A DNA stretch of 64,000 nt. Origin: Cunninghamia lanceolata (Eukaryota > Streptophyta > Pinopsida > Cupressales > Cupressaceae). The notes beneath the pieces are model-generated. The model had not been told where the DNA came from. It ran no database searches and saw only the letters and a program-made list of their open reading frames with translations. Positions 21,780 to 34,402 of the stretch are shown one piece after another; within the stretch, counting starts at the first letter, position 1, and each line of letters opens with the position of its first letter. The position numbers and the translations under genes were made by a program. Where the stretch lies: assembly GCA_027924645.1 (NCBI GenBank), contig BSBN01000040.1, forward strand, positions 2,914,001 to 2,978,000. The letters are read 5' to 3'.

Positions 21780-24700
21780 CATGCTTACATGTACATGATT
21801 AGGACTCCAAATAATCATCAGACTGCCATGTAGGCTTGTGCGTCTTTTTCATACTTATATGTTTTGTACGGTCTAGTGATTAGGCAAAGTGATTTTACTA
21901 GCTACAGATGGCAGAGTGGGGTGGAAATTTTAAATATCTTGGATTTATTTGTTTTGTGCCTACAAAGATAATTAAAAATGAATTTACTTCATTTTTGAAC
22001 TAAAATGATGATCCTAAGTATCATTGCATATTACAATGTGAGTATTTATATAGTTTCTTGTATATCTATGGCAGAGATATGTCAACTCAGAAAGGGATAA
22101 GATAATAGAATATTAAATGTTTTGTTTTATTTTTAATTCCAAACACATCCTTGCTTCACATTGGTGGGGGGATACCTCTTCCTTTCCTCACTCACCAATG
22201 ACCTATATGTTATGCAGTGGGCATCAAAATGATTTCTCTTGATTTTATTGGCAAATGAAGCTAGGCCCAAGAATTGGTAGCATATATTATGTTTTAGGGA
22301 ATTTAAAAAATGATTATTAAAAACTACTGCCATCACGCTAGGAGTTTAAGCCAAAAAATATTTACAAGCAAAATGTAATTAAAACATGAACATACATTAC
22401 TTTTTCTAGCTCAACAAAGTGGAAGAGGGGGCACCAATGTGTGTGCTAATTTCAAAGCAAAACAAAAGTGAACTATGTTAATGTGCAACCAAAATTATTC
22501 CTCCTTATTGTAATGTTGGTTTCTCATTAGGTGCATAGGGATATAAGGCATATATTGTTTCAAATGGTGGCCCAACACATTCAATAACATGGTGCAACAT
22601 ACTCAGTGAATGGTGCATCGTATACATAGGTAGAAGCCATATAAAAACAAGGCAAGGTTAAATAAATAAATTTGGGCAAACATTTTTCAAAGTAGTGATA
22701 TTTAGTAGTGGTGCAAGATATAAAGAGGAAACTTTGACATAATACATGAGTCAACATATATATAGAGTGCCACCATGTGCAAATGGTGAATGTAGAATAA
22801 AACATTAGCATTTCTAGCTTAGCATTACAAATACCCAACACTCTCCATTGATATGTTTTGGAACCATAGAGGTCTTAGAGCTTTGGATATTACTAGTGCT
22901 TGGTCCAAGTGTTTAGCATATTGCCTCCCAACATAATGTATATCAACCACTAAGCTTTTGGAGAAATACATTGAAATGGTGTGGGAATTGTTTTTTACCT
23001 TCAAGAATTGGCTTTTAATATCTCAATTTTAAAGTGGCAGTTACATAGTTGAGAGTTCCTATACATTTTCATCTCCTCTCATGCATTTTTTAGATCTAGA
23101 AGCAAAAAATAAAAACCATATACATAAGTGGATAGGATATTGATAATACTTTTGCTTTGAATCTTATAATGAGCAATTAACAAATGTGTCAGAGTCTTCA
23201 TGAACTAATTTGTAAATTGCAAAAGTATACCATGGCTTTGATCGTAGCTTAATAGTGCTTCACATGTGTACATGCATAATCTTTTCATTCACCACAATGT
23301 ATCAATCTTTCGTTTTTGTTATCATCATGCAACCCATTTGGTTTGAGCAATCAAATGTTGTTCATGTTATAATAATAGGATGTCAAAGATCATAGGAGGT
23401 GAAGGGATTGTATGGGCACATTGAGGTTTTTAAATTTTGTTCTTTGCTTTATCATTGTTAGCATATTTTAAGAGCTTGACAATGAGCATGCATGGCCTAT
23501 TTTTATTATTTGCTTAAGTTATTCTCTTAGTAGTGAGTTCTATCTTTCCTTTCTCCGCTCAATGCTATCATTCTTTGTTGCAGATTGGTTGCCTCCCATG
23601 TGCTAGAATCTCAACCTTTGATCTTTTGTGAGATATGGATGATATAAATGATGGGGCTTGGGCATTGAAAATAATGTATTTTATTATATAAAATTTTAAA
23701 CATTTCTTGTGGGGTTAAAACTTATATTCTATAAATCCAAAGAAAGACATGTAATATGGATGTGAAGCTTGACTGATATGAGTTGGGGGGACATTTTAAT
23801 ATTAAATATTGTTAGTAAAGTATTCTATGGCAATCAAATATATTTTCAAATTGAGAGATGTGTCAAATCTAAATAATAATATTTTTGTTATTATTAATTC
23901 ATACTCCTCCCATTTGGACATTCTCAAAATGCATAGGCTTAAGGGTGATTCGAGTATACTATATTATTATTATTCTAAGATAAACTATAATGTTGTTCAT
24001 AAAAAATAGATATGGCTCCCACCATGAAGGCCCTAATATATTTTAATGTATAAATTTATGAAGTATGAACTTTAACAAATGAAATATGGAGGTACATGTG
24101 TAAAAGGATGAAGTTTTTTATTTTCATAGGGAGAGTAAAATTTTAGGGCATAAACTTTCCACACAGGGGAAATATATACAATGAGTTTTGTTTTACAAAG
24201 AAATGAAAGATTTGTCTCAAGTATTATCTTTTCTTAGAGTGATGGAGACATTTTATTATTAGAATTTTGTGTTGGAGGGGGTGAATTTTATTAGTTATAG
24301 GGTAAAGTTATAATTAGCCAAGGCCAGAGACATGCTAGAGTTACTATTAGGGCAAATTGTTTTTCTCTTGCAAAGTTGAGAGGGAGACATAGTTGGAGAT
24401 TCTTTGCTCTCCTTATTGCAAAAGTAGATTAAAGGGAAAGATTGAGCCAGGTGTTAGCTATATGTTGAATCTAGACATTTTTATTTGTTATAAGTTGTAA
24501 TTTTCTAGGTGTTCTAGGGGTTTTCAAGGAAGTTCTTGAACTTTTGGGCCAAACTGGGACTAGTCTGTTAATTAACAATTATGTCCATTTGTATAAAGAA
24601 TCAATTCTGAAACTCTTGGAGAGTTGTAGCTAAGTCATTTTTAAAAAATTTTCTACGCATCTATAATTTTTGCTTGGATAATTAATATAAGATATATTTT

Positions 24701-25960
24701 TATCTTTGTGATACATTTTATCTCTATTTTTATTGATTGTTTCAAGAAATTTTATGATTTCTAAATGCACATTTATTGCATTTATATATAGGTTCAATTA
24801 GTATGCATTTAAGGATTGTAATAAATATTTCTGGTCGTGTATGAGAAATAGTGGAATTGAAAGTGGATAACTAAGAATGAATTGTATTATCAGAGATAAA
24901 AGACATTTGAGGATCCAAGCTCTGCAAGATAGAGCCATGTACATTATTTATGAAACAATGCTTTACTATGCAATTGTTTTAGTTAGCTTCTATTTGACTC
25001 TATTGCTACAAGATTAGGCACCAATCTTTGTTAATTACTACTGATCCAACATTGTCAAATCATAATGACAAACATCTTTAGGAAGTGTAAGTTATTAATA
25101 TTTATTTGTCCACATGGTGCTTAAAGGTACAAAGCGAGAACCTAATTGCCTGTTTATTTACAAATCCTTTGCCCATTTAAATGTGGATATCTCAATTTCT
25201 GTAAGTTATCAGTTCATAGAGATTTTAAAGGTACAAATGATCACCCCTACACCTGCTGAATAGTAAATCCTTTGCTTATACAACTATGAATTGGTTATTT
25301 TCTACTAATATATTATCTTTGGTAGTCTGCAATAACTTAGTGTTGATTTGATATATCTTTGGCAAGGTTGTACATGTAAGTCAAATTCAGAGATTTGTAC
25401 ACGTTATTGTTAGTTTCAAGACCGTGGGTGAAGTATGGAGTTGTGAAGGTTTCATGTATAGAGATTATTAACTAGCTACTCATTTGAAGTTACACCTTAA
25501 CCTGTTCGTAATCTACCTTATTAAGAGATCTGTAGTCTACAAGTTTGTAAACAGAGACACAGAGTAAAAACCTATCTTAGGAGTTTCTTTATGCATAGGA
25601 TTTGATTAAGTTGTATGACCAATTAGTTTGCATTCATCCTATAAAGATCTCTAGGAACACCCTTTGAACTTGGTAGAGTTTGAAGAGTAGAAGAGTCATC
25701 CAATTGATCCTTAATCATATTAATTTAATTATAAAATTGTCCTTTATCTAACTGACTTATTCCCAACTCTAAATATTTGTGATTCATTCCTTAAAATTGA
25801 ACATTGCAATTCTGAAAGCCATACAATTCCCATACAAATGTTAGGATGACCTTCCAAATGAAAAAAATAAATAAGAGAAAATATATGTTAAAAGTAAAAC
25901 ACACTCTAAAAACATGGCCAAGCCTTAGCTTGCCCTGACTACTCATAAAAGATTTAGGTG
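21780..25960. other. Gene-free stretch left of the tandem duplication
   Basis: No protein match, RNA gene or complete element recognised. A few short frames (22133-22336, 22581-22841, 23809-24009) have low-complexity or meaningless translations. Its last part is expected to include the upstream promoter of the exon at 26091. Confidence 0.45.
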
Positions 25961-25961
25961 G

Positions 25962-25970
25962 TTTATATAG
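25962..25970 (+). promoter_or_regulatory. TATA box of the ankyrin gene, copy A
   Basis: TTTATATAG lies about 125 nt upstream of the presumed start codon at 26091. At copy B the equivalent bases are TTTATCTAG, and everything upstream is the tail of copy A, because the duplication breakpoint falls at this box. Confidence 0.45.
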
Positions 25971-26090
25971 AAAAGAGGGTATGGAAGTTAAAACCCCGAG
26001 GAATAAAGAGAGAAAATCTGTTACCCTAAGGCATTACGTTTCATGCTACAACACCCTCTCACACAGCAGCGTTGTAAGGCTAGACAAATA

Positions 26091-26286
26091 ATGACCGTAC
26101 CTCAAAGAAGAAATGGCTTCCCAGAGGAGGATGAAGCAGAGTTAGAATGGGAAGAGGGAGATGAAGACCTTCTGGAGGAGGGATGGATTGATCTTGGAGA
26201 TGAGGGGGTTCATGTTTCTCCGGATGTGCGGGCACTTATGCATGCAGCCGAGCTTGGCGATCAAAATGCCCTTCGCCTTGCTTTAG
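26091..26286 (+). CDS. First exon of a plant ankyrin-repeat protein, copy A
   Basis: 65 codons plus one base, starting MTVPQRRNGF and ending in a phase-1 donor (TTTAG|GTCAGT). After the basic N-terminus comes a strongly acidic stretch (residues about 12-36), then RALMHAAELGDQNALRLAL, the start of a first ankyrin helix pair. This layout recalls small plant ankyrin proteins of the type of Arabidopsis AT3G09890, where the next codon is Asp split after its first base, which fits a phase-1 junction. That comparison is from memory. An in-frame ATG at 26043 would add 16 residues, but the family start favours 26091. Later exons are not in the window, so the protein cannot be completed here. Ankyrin repeats bind protein partners; the partner is unknown. 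Confidence 0.62.
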
Positions 26287-27229
26287 GTCAGTTTCTTTGC
26301 TACTGGATTTTCCTGTAATTTTGCAAACATGGATTGCTTTCAATTACGCAACAGTTGATTACAACTTAAAAAAGTAGGAAAGCTGAAATTTCAGTTTGGG
26401 TGTCTTACCTTGGGCCGTATTGTTGATGGGTGCTCCTGGAGACTTTTTCCTAGAAAATTTGAACAGATAGCCGTCGCTTGGCGTTTGGCTATTCAGGAAT
26501 TGATTCCAAGAGGATTCGAAATGAATTGCATCTGATATTTACAAATGATACAGGTCACCTTCGCACATATATGTTGGTGCATGCGGAAGTGTTTTGGTTT
26601 AGAGTTTTGAATGAGTACATTCTATATATTATTCCTTACATCTCTTTTGATCATGTCATACCAAGTGATGGACGCCATGGCAAACGACAATGTGTTTAGT
26701 GTTCACTGAAAGTTCATGTAGTAAAGTTGAAAAAAATTGTTAGTTTGAGAGACCACTTATATGTAGACCCACAAGTGAATGGGAAAATGACTAGGACTTT
26801 TATGGGCACGAATGCCCAGTTTTTGCAAATGCATGGAAGACATTTATAGGCATGGACATAGCAGCAAAAATCTTTTAGGGAAAATATCAGCAAACCAAAA
26901 GATTAAGATTCTTTCAAAAAATTGGGATTTAATTAGGGAAAAATTGTATTTTAGAGAAACATAGAAAAATATGAAAAAAGAAAAGAAAAACCTACTATTT
27001 TGTAAATTTAAAGGCATTGTAATAGCACAGAGATAGAGAGAGCAAATAAAAATGAGAGTTTAGCCCATGAATTGTGGAATGTAGATTTTCTCATTTATGT
27101 TCATATTGCTGATTATATTGCATTGCATAGTGCATAAATGATAACCAGATGCTAACAATTTTCAAAATTTCAACTACAATCTATTTTGTTCAAAGTAAAC
27201 TTACAAACTAAGTATAAAGTTCTAAAAAA
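26287..27229 (+). other. Start of intron 1, copy A
   Basis: Follows the GTCAGT donor. It is collinear with 40835-40981 plus 49127-49940 of copy B once the 8.1-kb insertion is removed. No ankyrin exon is found in it or further downstream; the region to 27273 then meets the hAT remnant. Confidence 0.5.
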
Positions 27230-28262
27230 TTAGATGTAGCCAATGACTTTTGTTGCTATGAAGAGATCTACACTAGTGGGCTGCAGATCCTGATGATGTA
27301 GCTCCTTGGTTAGAGCCTCTCTCGAGTCGTTCAACCACATCACTATCATAGTTGAACTTCCTAAGGAGATCATAATCACCACCATTGTGAAGGACATCAT
27401 TATTTGAAATTGACTTAGAATCCAGATCGATCTCATTTAGGTCAATTGGCTGGTCTTCCTCGATGGTACTTGATTTTTCCATATAAAAATTAGATTTGGC
27501 AATTGAAAATGAAACAAAAACAATGATTATAGTTTATAAGTACAATTGCAAGTATTTCAAAACTCTAACCTTGAGTTTTGTTTAGCTTTAGGTGGAGGTT
27601 ATGGTGAACGAACACCAAGTCATTCATTTGTTGTTGCGTGATATAGTTACATTTCTTGGATGTATGTGTTAAAAAACACTACAAGTATGCTCACAAGTGG
27701 ATAAATTGCATGGCTGACTTAAAATGCGTATAACTATCCATTAAAGATTTTTGTCTCGGCCACAAAAATCCCACCACTGCACTAAAAACACATTATTCGA
27801 GATGATATTATGTAAGATTTGTTGAAAGCTTAACACCTTTAATATACATGTCTACAATATAGAGAGATGGTCAAAAGTTTATGGAGTCTACTTGGTTTGA
27901 AGGTCTTCTTGCTTTGCATGGCAGCTATACTTGGTAAAAATCTCTTGCTTGCTTGTATATTGGCAACTCTGTTGTAATTGCATTTGATGCTATTCGAGTA
28001 GGGAACATTTTCTCCATGCACATGAATAGGTCCTGTGTGACCTCAACATCATCTTTGAATGAGGGGCTATAGAACAACGATGGATTTAGATAGTATCTAG
28101 TGGTATAGAGAGGGAAGTGCATATGTCAATCCTATCTCCTATCTATCGTGTCTCACAATGGCATGTACCTGTCCTTGTTATTTTTCATTATACCCCATCA
28201 CCTCCTTAGCTCTATCCATGGCTTCATACATAGCCCATGGGGGATTTCTCCCCATTCACTAG

Positions 28263-29743
28263 TGTAATGTCCCCTTTTTGGCCCATAGACCTTTTGAGCG
28301 CATTATGCTTGTTCCTAGTCTTCTGGAGGCTATTCGTCATGTTTGGAAGAGCTCCAACGTTCTTGGAGTGGTCGACGGCCTCCGATTTTCATTCCAAGTC
28401 TTCAGTACCCTGTTGGTATGATCAGAATCGCAAAACTATATCATTTGGATGCTTTCTGCAACTTGGGCATAGTATTGAGTTATTTAATTATTTATTCACT
28501 TAAATTGTCTAAGGATAGGAAATATTAAAAGATAACTTAAGTGTAATAGCTCTTTGGAAAGGTGTTGAAAAGTATTATTTGATGCTCACATAAAAGGAAT
28601 GTTACGCAAGGGAGACATAAAGTGAGCAATTAAAAATGTTATTTTTATGTGAAAAGGAAATTAAAAGAAAAGTGAAATTATTATTTTTATTTCCTCTTAT
28701 GCCCTAAAAGTGTCTTTATAAAGGGGTTTTGGGCTCATTTGGAGGTTTATGTTGTTGAGTATATTTTCATTTCTTCTGAAAACTTGTGGTGCTGAGCAAA
28801 GTTTCTTCTTGGGGTTGTTTAGCCTCAACTTATCATCTAGTTTCGGTTGTGGAAAATTAACCCTAGCTGGATATCTGGTGATTTTATTCAAAAATCACAA
28901 GGAGCTTCAATGGAGTCATCATGCAGAGATTTTGGGTGGAATAGTTTTGATGTATTTTGATGTGTGAAGGTTTCAAATGTTTTTCAGTGATATTTTTGGA
29001 GTATTTTGTGCTAAGTTTTGGGGTGAGTTGTGGTGTGTGAAGAGTTTTGGGGTTGTGAGAAGTATTTTTGTGTATTTCTAGTTTGCTGGGTTTTGTATCA
29101 GACTTGAGTATTTTGTTGTTAGAGTGCTTTCAAAAGTGTATTTTCAGTGTTTGAGCTTCATTACATCCATAATCAGCAACAGAGCTTCATGGGTGTGTTT
29201 CAGGGTGATGTTTGGTGACTTCTCAACTCATATTCTGATTTTAATGCTACAGCAGTTTATTTCAGTTATGATCATAATTAATAAAATATTGCACCGTGCC
29301 CTAACTCTTGTGTTTCCTTTATATGTTGCAATAAATTTGTGTTTGTAATACTGGATGGTAGTACTGTCGGTTACTTCATAAAATTGTGCTTCATTTTGTA
29401 ATATTGGATGGTTTACTGCCAATAAATTATAGCATGAACTCGCAGCCCATTTTAGCATGAACAAGCTGGCATATCGACCTTATTGGTTTGAGTCAAGCTT
29501 AGAAATTTTGCCAGTGGCCTACGCACATTCCCACGATTAAGTGGATGCTCGCTACATAAGCGGATGAATAAGTGGAAGTTTTTATTATTGCATGTTGGTT
29601 TTGAATGCTAACTCGGAAGCACTTGTATGCTCTCACCTTGCCCGCATAGGGATCTAGGTGATTAGAAGAGTGTGGAAGAACTTAACCATTGCATCTTTCT
29701 CTGTGTGTGGAATTCCAAAAAAAAAACTGGGGTGCTCATTATA
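28263..29743 (+). repeat. 5' LTR of the 28263-34402 element
   Basis: TGTAATGTCCCC...TGCTCATTATA. It contains a TATA box at 28717 and is directly followed by the primer-binding site. The second half is collinear with 33691-34402. Confidence 0.88.
28717..28724 (+). promoter_or_regulatory. TATA box in the 5' LTR
   Basis: TATAAAGG in the context GTCTTTATAAAGGGGTTTTG, about 455 bp into the LTR; expected to drive the element RNA. The truncated 3' LTR lacks it. Confidence 0.55.
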
Positions 29744-29744
29744 G

Positions 29745-29756
29745 TGGTATCAAAGC
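29745..29756 (+). other. Primer-binding site, tRNA-Met type
   Basis: TGGTATCAAAGC, one base from TGGTATCAGAGC, immediately after the 5' LTR. Confidence 0.88.
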
Positions 29757-29821
29757 TGGTTTTCTTGCCAGCTTGTTGGAATTGCTAACCCTTGTGCAGA
29801 AGTTCATATCAAAATTTTCAG

Positions 29822-30000
29822 TTGCATGTTAGTGACTAGTACTTGCATGTCAGTTTTGAGACTACCCAGATGTTTGCATGTTGTCTCTAAGAAAGAGCGG
29901 TTGTTGCATGTTAGTACCCAGTACTTGCATGTCATTTTTGAGACTACCCAAATGCTTGCATGTCAATTTCGAGGGCCGAGCAGTTGTTGCATGTGAGTGA
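29822..30000 (+). repeat. 82-83 bp tandem repeat in the leader, rich in TTGCATGT
   Basis: Units start at 29822 and 29904, with a partial at 29987. Each holds TTGCATGTTAGT, ACTTGCATGTCA, TTTTGAGACTACCCA and a third TTGCATGT. Further single TTGCATGT copies lie near 31180-31220. Confidence 0.8.
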
Positions 30001-31367
30001 TCTTGGTGCAGGGGCACCAAGTCCTCTTTTGCAAATTAGGAGTCCAGTGTTAGGTGTTTTAAGGTGTTTTGAGTCTTTTGGGTCAAATAAGGTCATAATA
30101 GACCATTTTATAATGTAATTAGTTTAGTTGGAGTCATTTGAGTTCATATTGTCATATTTTGTAATGTTGTCAAATATTGTCATGTAAAGGTGCAAAAATG
30201 CACAATGGGGAATACCAACGGTCATGCAACTCAAAAGTTAGTTTTTGTTGGTTGTGTTAGTTTGTTTTAGGAGGGAAAAGTTTAAATATGCTTTGTAAAC
30301 TTCAAACAAATGCTCTAGAGGAGATTTGAATGGTAAAAGAATAAAGAAGCTCTATTTCTTTTGAGAATTCTGTGTTTTCCCCTGAAAAGTTGCTGCTCCA
30401 GGCTGTAGTACGAATCTGTACAGAGGGATTTTGCTTCATACGCTCTTGAAATTGTTGAAGGCATGTGTTAACTCCATTTTGGATGTGATTTGATTCAATT
30501 TCATAGTGATTCAAGTGTTTTATTGGCATTTTTCTGAAAACGGTTCTGTAACTTTGTTTTGAGGGTTTGAAGGCACTTAATATGCACTAATCATCCATTT
30601 CACTGTTAGAATTGTCTGAGACTCGGTGGAATAAGCATGTGCAGACAATATTTGAAGTGTTTGAAGGATCGGTTAGTAGGGTAGAGGCCTGGAGTGTGGA
30701 TTTTCAATAAACCCTCATTGTTTCAAGCATGGAAATGGCTTAAACAAGGGTTTGGTGATTTAGTGGACTTCTGGTTGATTCAATCCATAAAAGTTGTTGA
30801 TTTGGTCTATTTGAGATCTGTGGAGACGTCTGGAATTGAGTTTGGTGTTTTGGAAGAAGTATTTCACCAAGTTGCTTTGTAAAAGTGGGCTAATTAGGCC
30901 TAGAAAACAGAGGACAGTCAATTTTTGGTTGAGGTGTTGCAAAACAACCATATCTGAGTTTTTGATATGTTGAAGTAGAGGATAAAGGGTACTTAGAAAG
31001 GTGAAGAGTTTCTGGGTTTAAGGCCTTCTCCAAAAGATATGTTGGAAAACCCAAGTTTTGAGGGCTACAAGGCATAAGGGGGTTAGTGAAGGATATCAAT
31101 AACTCTAGGGTCTTGAAACTTGCAAATTGGTTCTTTGGAGAGTTGAGAACCTTATTACCCTGCTCTGCATCAGATCTGCACTTGCATGTTAGAGTTGAGA
31201 TCGAAGATATACTTGCATGTTAGTAATCAACATTTGTATGAGTTACATCACTTGGCTTGATTTATCTTTAAATTTTTTTTAGAACTGAGAATATGGATGG
31301 ATGACGGCTATCCAAATTTTTACCTTCGAGAGAAGTTGTAGAAGTACAAAACCCAAGAAACGAGAAG

Positions 31368-33107
31368 ATGTTTACAATGGTAAAGTCTTTAAGTGAAATG
31401 TTTAAAGAACTGTCCAATGAGTGGAATGATCCTGAATTTAAGAAAGAGTTACGAAGGTATCTAAGGAAGAAATATGACAGCAAGAATAAAGAAGAAGAAA
31501 ATTGGAGGTCACAAAGGAAGAGTTAGAAAAGAAGATGTTAGAACCAAAAACAAATGATGGGGAAGCTGACTTTCCAAAGGCAATTGTAGAGGAAAAGTAC
31601 CTGAGTTTACCTAAAGAAGTCAAAGAAGAATTGGAAGCTGAGAGAATGGACTTTGCAAGTCCTAAATTTGATGATTATGAAGATGCCATTCTGCTAGAAT
31701 CAGAAGAGAGAATGATTGATAGGATGCTAGAAGATGATTTATCAGGTGAGCCTAAAATGATTGCAGTAGAATGTCTTGTTGTAGACATGGAGAAAAGTGT
31801 AGTTGAAGAAGTTTAAGAGTTTGAAGCTGCTAAAACTTTGGGGACAACACCTAATGAGGAGCATCTTTACCATTCTATTAATGGCAATTCAAGACAGCAG
31901 TTTGACTTCTCAGAGAGTTTAGAAGAAGAGCACTCTGAAGTGGAGTCTGTTGAAAGCTTTAAATTGGCCCATAGTGTTGACTCATTGCTTGAGTTTGGAG
32001 CTGCTATATCATTTGATCAAAGTGACTGTGAAGAGGAGACAAATTTTGAGGAACTTATTGCTCTTGGAGAAGAGGAAATTTCAGAATCTTTGCTACTTGA
32101 AGAATTGAGACACTTGAGTGAGCAAAATCCTAGAGAGTTGTGCGAGTTGAAGAATCAACTCTTGGTCTTTGATGAGAGAGAAATTCATGTCCTCACTAGT
32201 TTGGACAACTCATAAGGTCCTTGAAGACCTCATGCAAAAAAGTTTTGTGGATGGAGCTACTTCTTCAAACTTGCAAATAATAAAAAACTCTATGGAGATG
32301 GTGAAGTTTGAGTACTTGCACTTAATTAGGGATCAAGATCATGTCATCGAATTTGCAAAGGAGAAGGGGAGGAAAGTTGATGAGCTTACTCTTGAGCTTG
32401 AATCAACAAAAGATTTGTTTCAAAGTACCCATATGACGCTTATAGAAGTTGATAAACAACTTGTTGCCATTACAAACTTGACGGAGCAAGAAAAAGGTGC
32501 ATTGATGGAAGAGATCAAGCAAGTAATTGATGAGCTTGATAATCTTCAAGAAGAATTTGATTTGGAGATTCTTCCGAAGAAATTAGAAGTTGCATGTGAA
32601 GCTTTGAATCAACAAGATGGGTTTGTGCAAGAGGAGAGGAATGACTTTCATATTTTTGATAACCCTCTCTTTGAAATGGGTACAGAGACAATTTATGATA
32701 ATCCACTCTTTGAGATGGATGATGAAACATCTCCTCTATGTAGCAGTACAATTAGTGACAACATCAAGATATGGGATCCAGGAGAAGTTTCAAAACATGA
32801 GTTGGAGCATGGTTTTCAGCTTGCTCATGATTTGCGAACATATCATGAGGATGTGCCAAGCCTTGTGGTTGGTAATCCTTTAGGGAGACCACCCGATGAA
32901 GAAGGTGTAAGCGAAAATGAAGATGAAGTTTCCACATGGAATGTTGATGTCTCCATGAAACATCAATACTATTATGAGATAGGGAGTTGTGTTGAGTTTT
33001 TTCCTATCTTTGAAGGAATCAATGTGGATATCAGAATGACAAAACATAAGCATGACAGAGATAAATTTTGTGTTTCTATACAAGAGGTCATCAACAAGGA
33101 TTATTGA
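31368..33107 (+). pseudogene. Acidic coiled-coil-like retroelement protein with two DNPLFE motifs
   Basis: One former reading frame of about 580 codons, starting MFTMVKSLSEMFKEL, with a frameshift near 31499, a TAA at 31814-31816 and a second frameshift near 32205; the frame ends at a TGA at 33105. Glutamate-rich throughout, with heptad-like stretches (around ELTLELESTKDLF and VIDELDNLQEEFD) suggesting a coiled coil. Two copies of DNPLFEM (32658-32675 and 32697-32714) and a GNPLGRP lie near the C-terminus. It occupies the position of Gag in the element. I recognise no capsid motif or zinc knuckle. The same NPL(F/Y)E motif occurs in the unrelated-looking element at 2023-8778. Confidence 0.6.
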
Positions 33108-33167
33108 AGACTAATGATGATGGTAGGAATGTACCTTGGAAGGATAGCATTACAAATTTTAGAATGA

Positions 33168-33698
33168 ATGCTGCTGTTTTTTTTTAACCAGCCATCATAT
33201 GATTCCATTTGTTTATTCACAATGGATTGGAGAGAGATTTTAAGTAAGGATTGGAGCAATACTCAAATGGTAATTCTTGGGAAGACATCAATTGCTCTTA
33301 GTTCCTTAGTAGTTGATGATTTCATGGTTGAGTTGCAAGAAAATATCAAAGATGTAGCAATTTTCCATGAAGAGCAAGAAAATGAGATTAAAATGAATGC
33401 AATGTTTTATGTTGATCTTAGTGTTTTAGAGGTGCAGTTTGTGGATGGCACTTGGACGTGTTGCATGAGAGGCATTCTTTTTGGGAGAGATGCCTATGGG
33501 TATTTTAGAAGGTCTTCTGATGAGGGACATATGAGTAGCAGAGTTGCGCAGCGTAAGCATGGTGGAGCTGCTTCACTACTTCAAATTCAACATAGAGGTC
33601 ACCAACTAGGCATGTTGGAGGGATATGGTGACCAAAGAGATGTTTCATGGCTTGGAATTGATCAGGTTATCAGCTACAACTCTGCTGTTTGGTTGTGA
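33168..33698 (+). pseudogene. Second open frame of the same element, function unknown
   Basis: 176 codons, starting in a T-run that probably hides a frameshift from the preceding frame. It contains MDWREILSKDW, VDGTWTCCMRGILFGRDAYG and an arginine/histidine-rich end (RVAQRKHGGAASLLQIQHRG). No family recognised. It runs straight into the truncated 3' LTR at 33691, so its C-terminus is an artefact of that deletion. Confidence 0.4.
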
Positions 33699-34402
33699 GA
33701 AGTATTTCCGTGTATTTCTAGTTTGCTAGATTTTGTATCAGACCTGAGTATTTTGTTGTTAGAGTGCTTTCAAAGGTGTATTTTCAGTGTTTGAGCTTCA
33801 TTACATCCATAATCAACAACAGAGCTTCATGGGTATGCTTTAGGGTGATGTTTGGTGACTTCTCAACTCCTCATATTCTGATTTTTAATGGTACAACAGT
33901 TTATTTCAGTTCTGATCAGAATTAATAAAATATTGCAGCGTGCCCTAACTCTTGTGTTTCCTTTATACATTGCAATAAATTTGTGTTTGTAATACCGGAT
34001 GGTAGTACTGTCGGTTACTTCATAAAATTGTGCTTCATTTTGTAATATTGGACGGTTTACCACCAATAAATTATAGCATGAACTCACAGCCTGTTTTGGC
34101 ATGAACAAGCTGGCATATCAACCTTATTGGTTTGAGTCAAGCTTAGAAATTGTGCCAGTGGCCTACACACATTCCCACGATTAAGTGGATGCCCGCTGCA
34201 TAACTGCATAAGCGGATGCCCACTGAATAAGTGGAAGTTGTTATTATTGCATGTTGGTTTTGAATGCTAACTCAGAAGCACTTGTATGCTCTCACCTCGC
34301 CTGCATAGGGATCTGGGTGATCAGAAGAGTGTGGAAGAACTTAACCATTGCATCTTTCTTTGTGTGTGGAATTCCAAAAAAAAAATTGGGGTGCTCATTA
34401 CA
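33691..34402 (+). repeat. Truncated 3' LTR of the 28263-34402 element
   Basis: Collinear with 29051-29743, ending TGCTCATTACA. The first 790 bp or so (U3 with TATA) are missing. The join is at GGTTGTGAGAAGTATTT, preceded by TTT in both sequences. A short internal duplication (GCATAAGCGGATGCCC) is specific to this copy. Confidence 0.88.

Larger units (their letters stand above)
28263..34402 (+). mobile_element. LTR retroelement without pol, inserted in copy A
   Basis: Perfect 5-bp duplication ACTAG at 28258-28262 and 34403-34407; copy B keeps the empty site (near 50980). Ends are TGTAATGTCCCC...GCTCATTACA, with a 6-bp inverted repeat TGTAAT/ATTACA. The 5' LTR is 1481 bp and followed by a tRNA-Met primer-binding site. 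The 3' LTR has lost its first 790 bp or so. The interior codes for an acidic protein with no reverse transcriptase, integrase or protease, so it depended on other elements for movement. Confidence 0.9.

Noticed and set aside
22835..22870. GGAGAGTGTTGGGTATT on the - strand resembles a polypurine tract followed by an LTR start.
   Set aside because: No RNase H motif upstream, no partner LTR and no primer site were found, so it cannot be supported.
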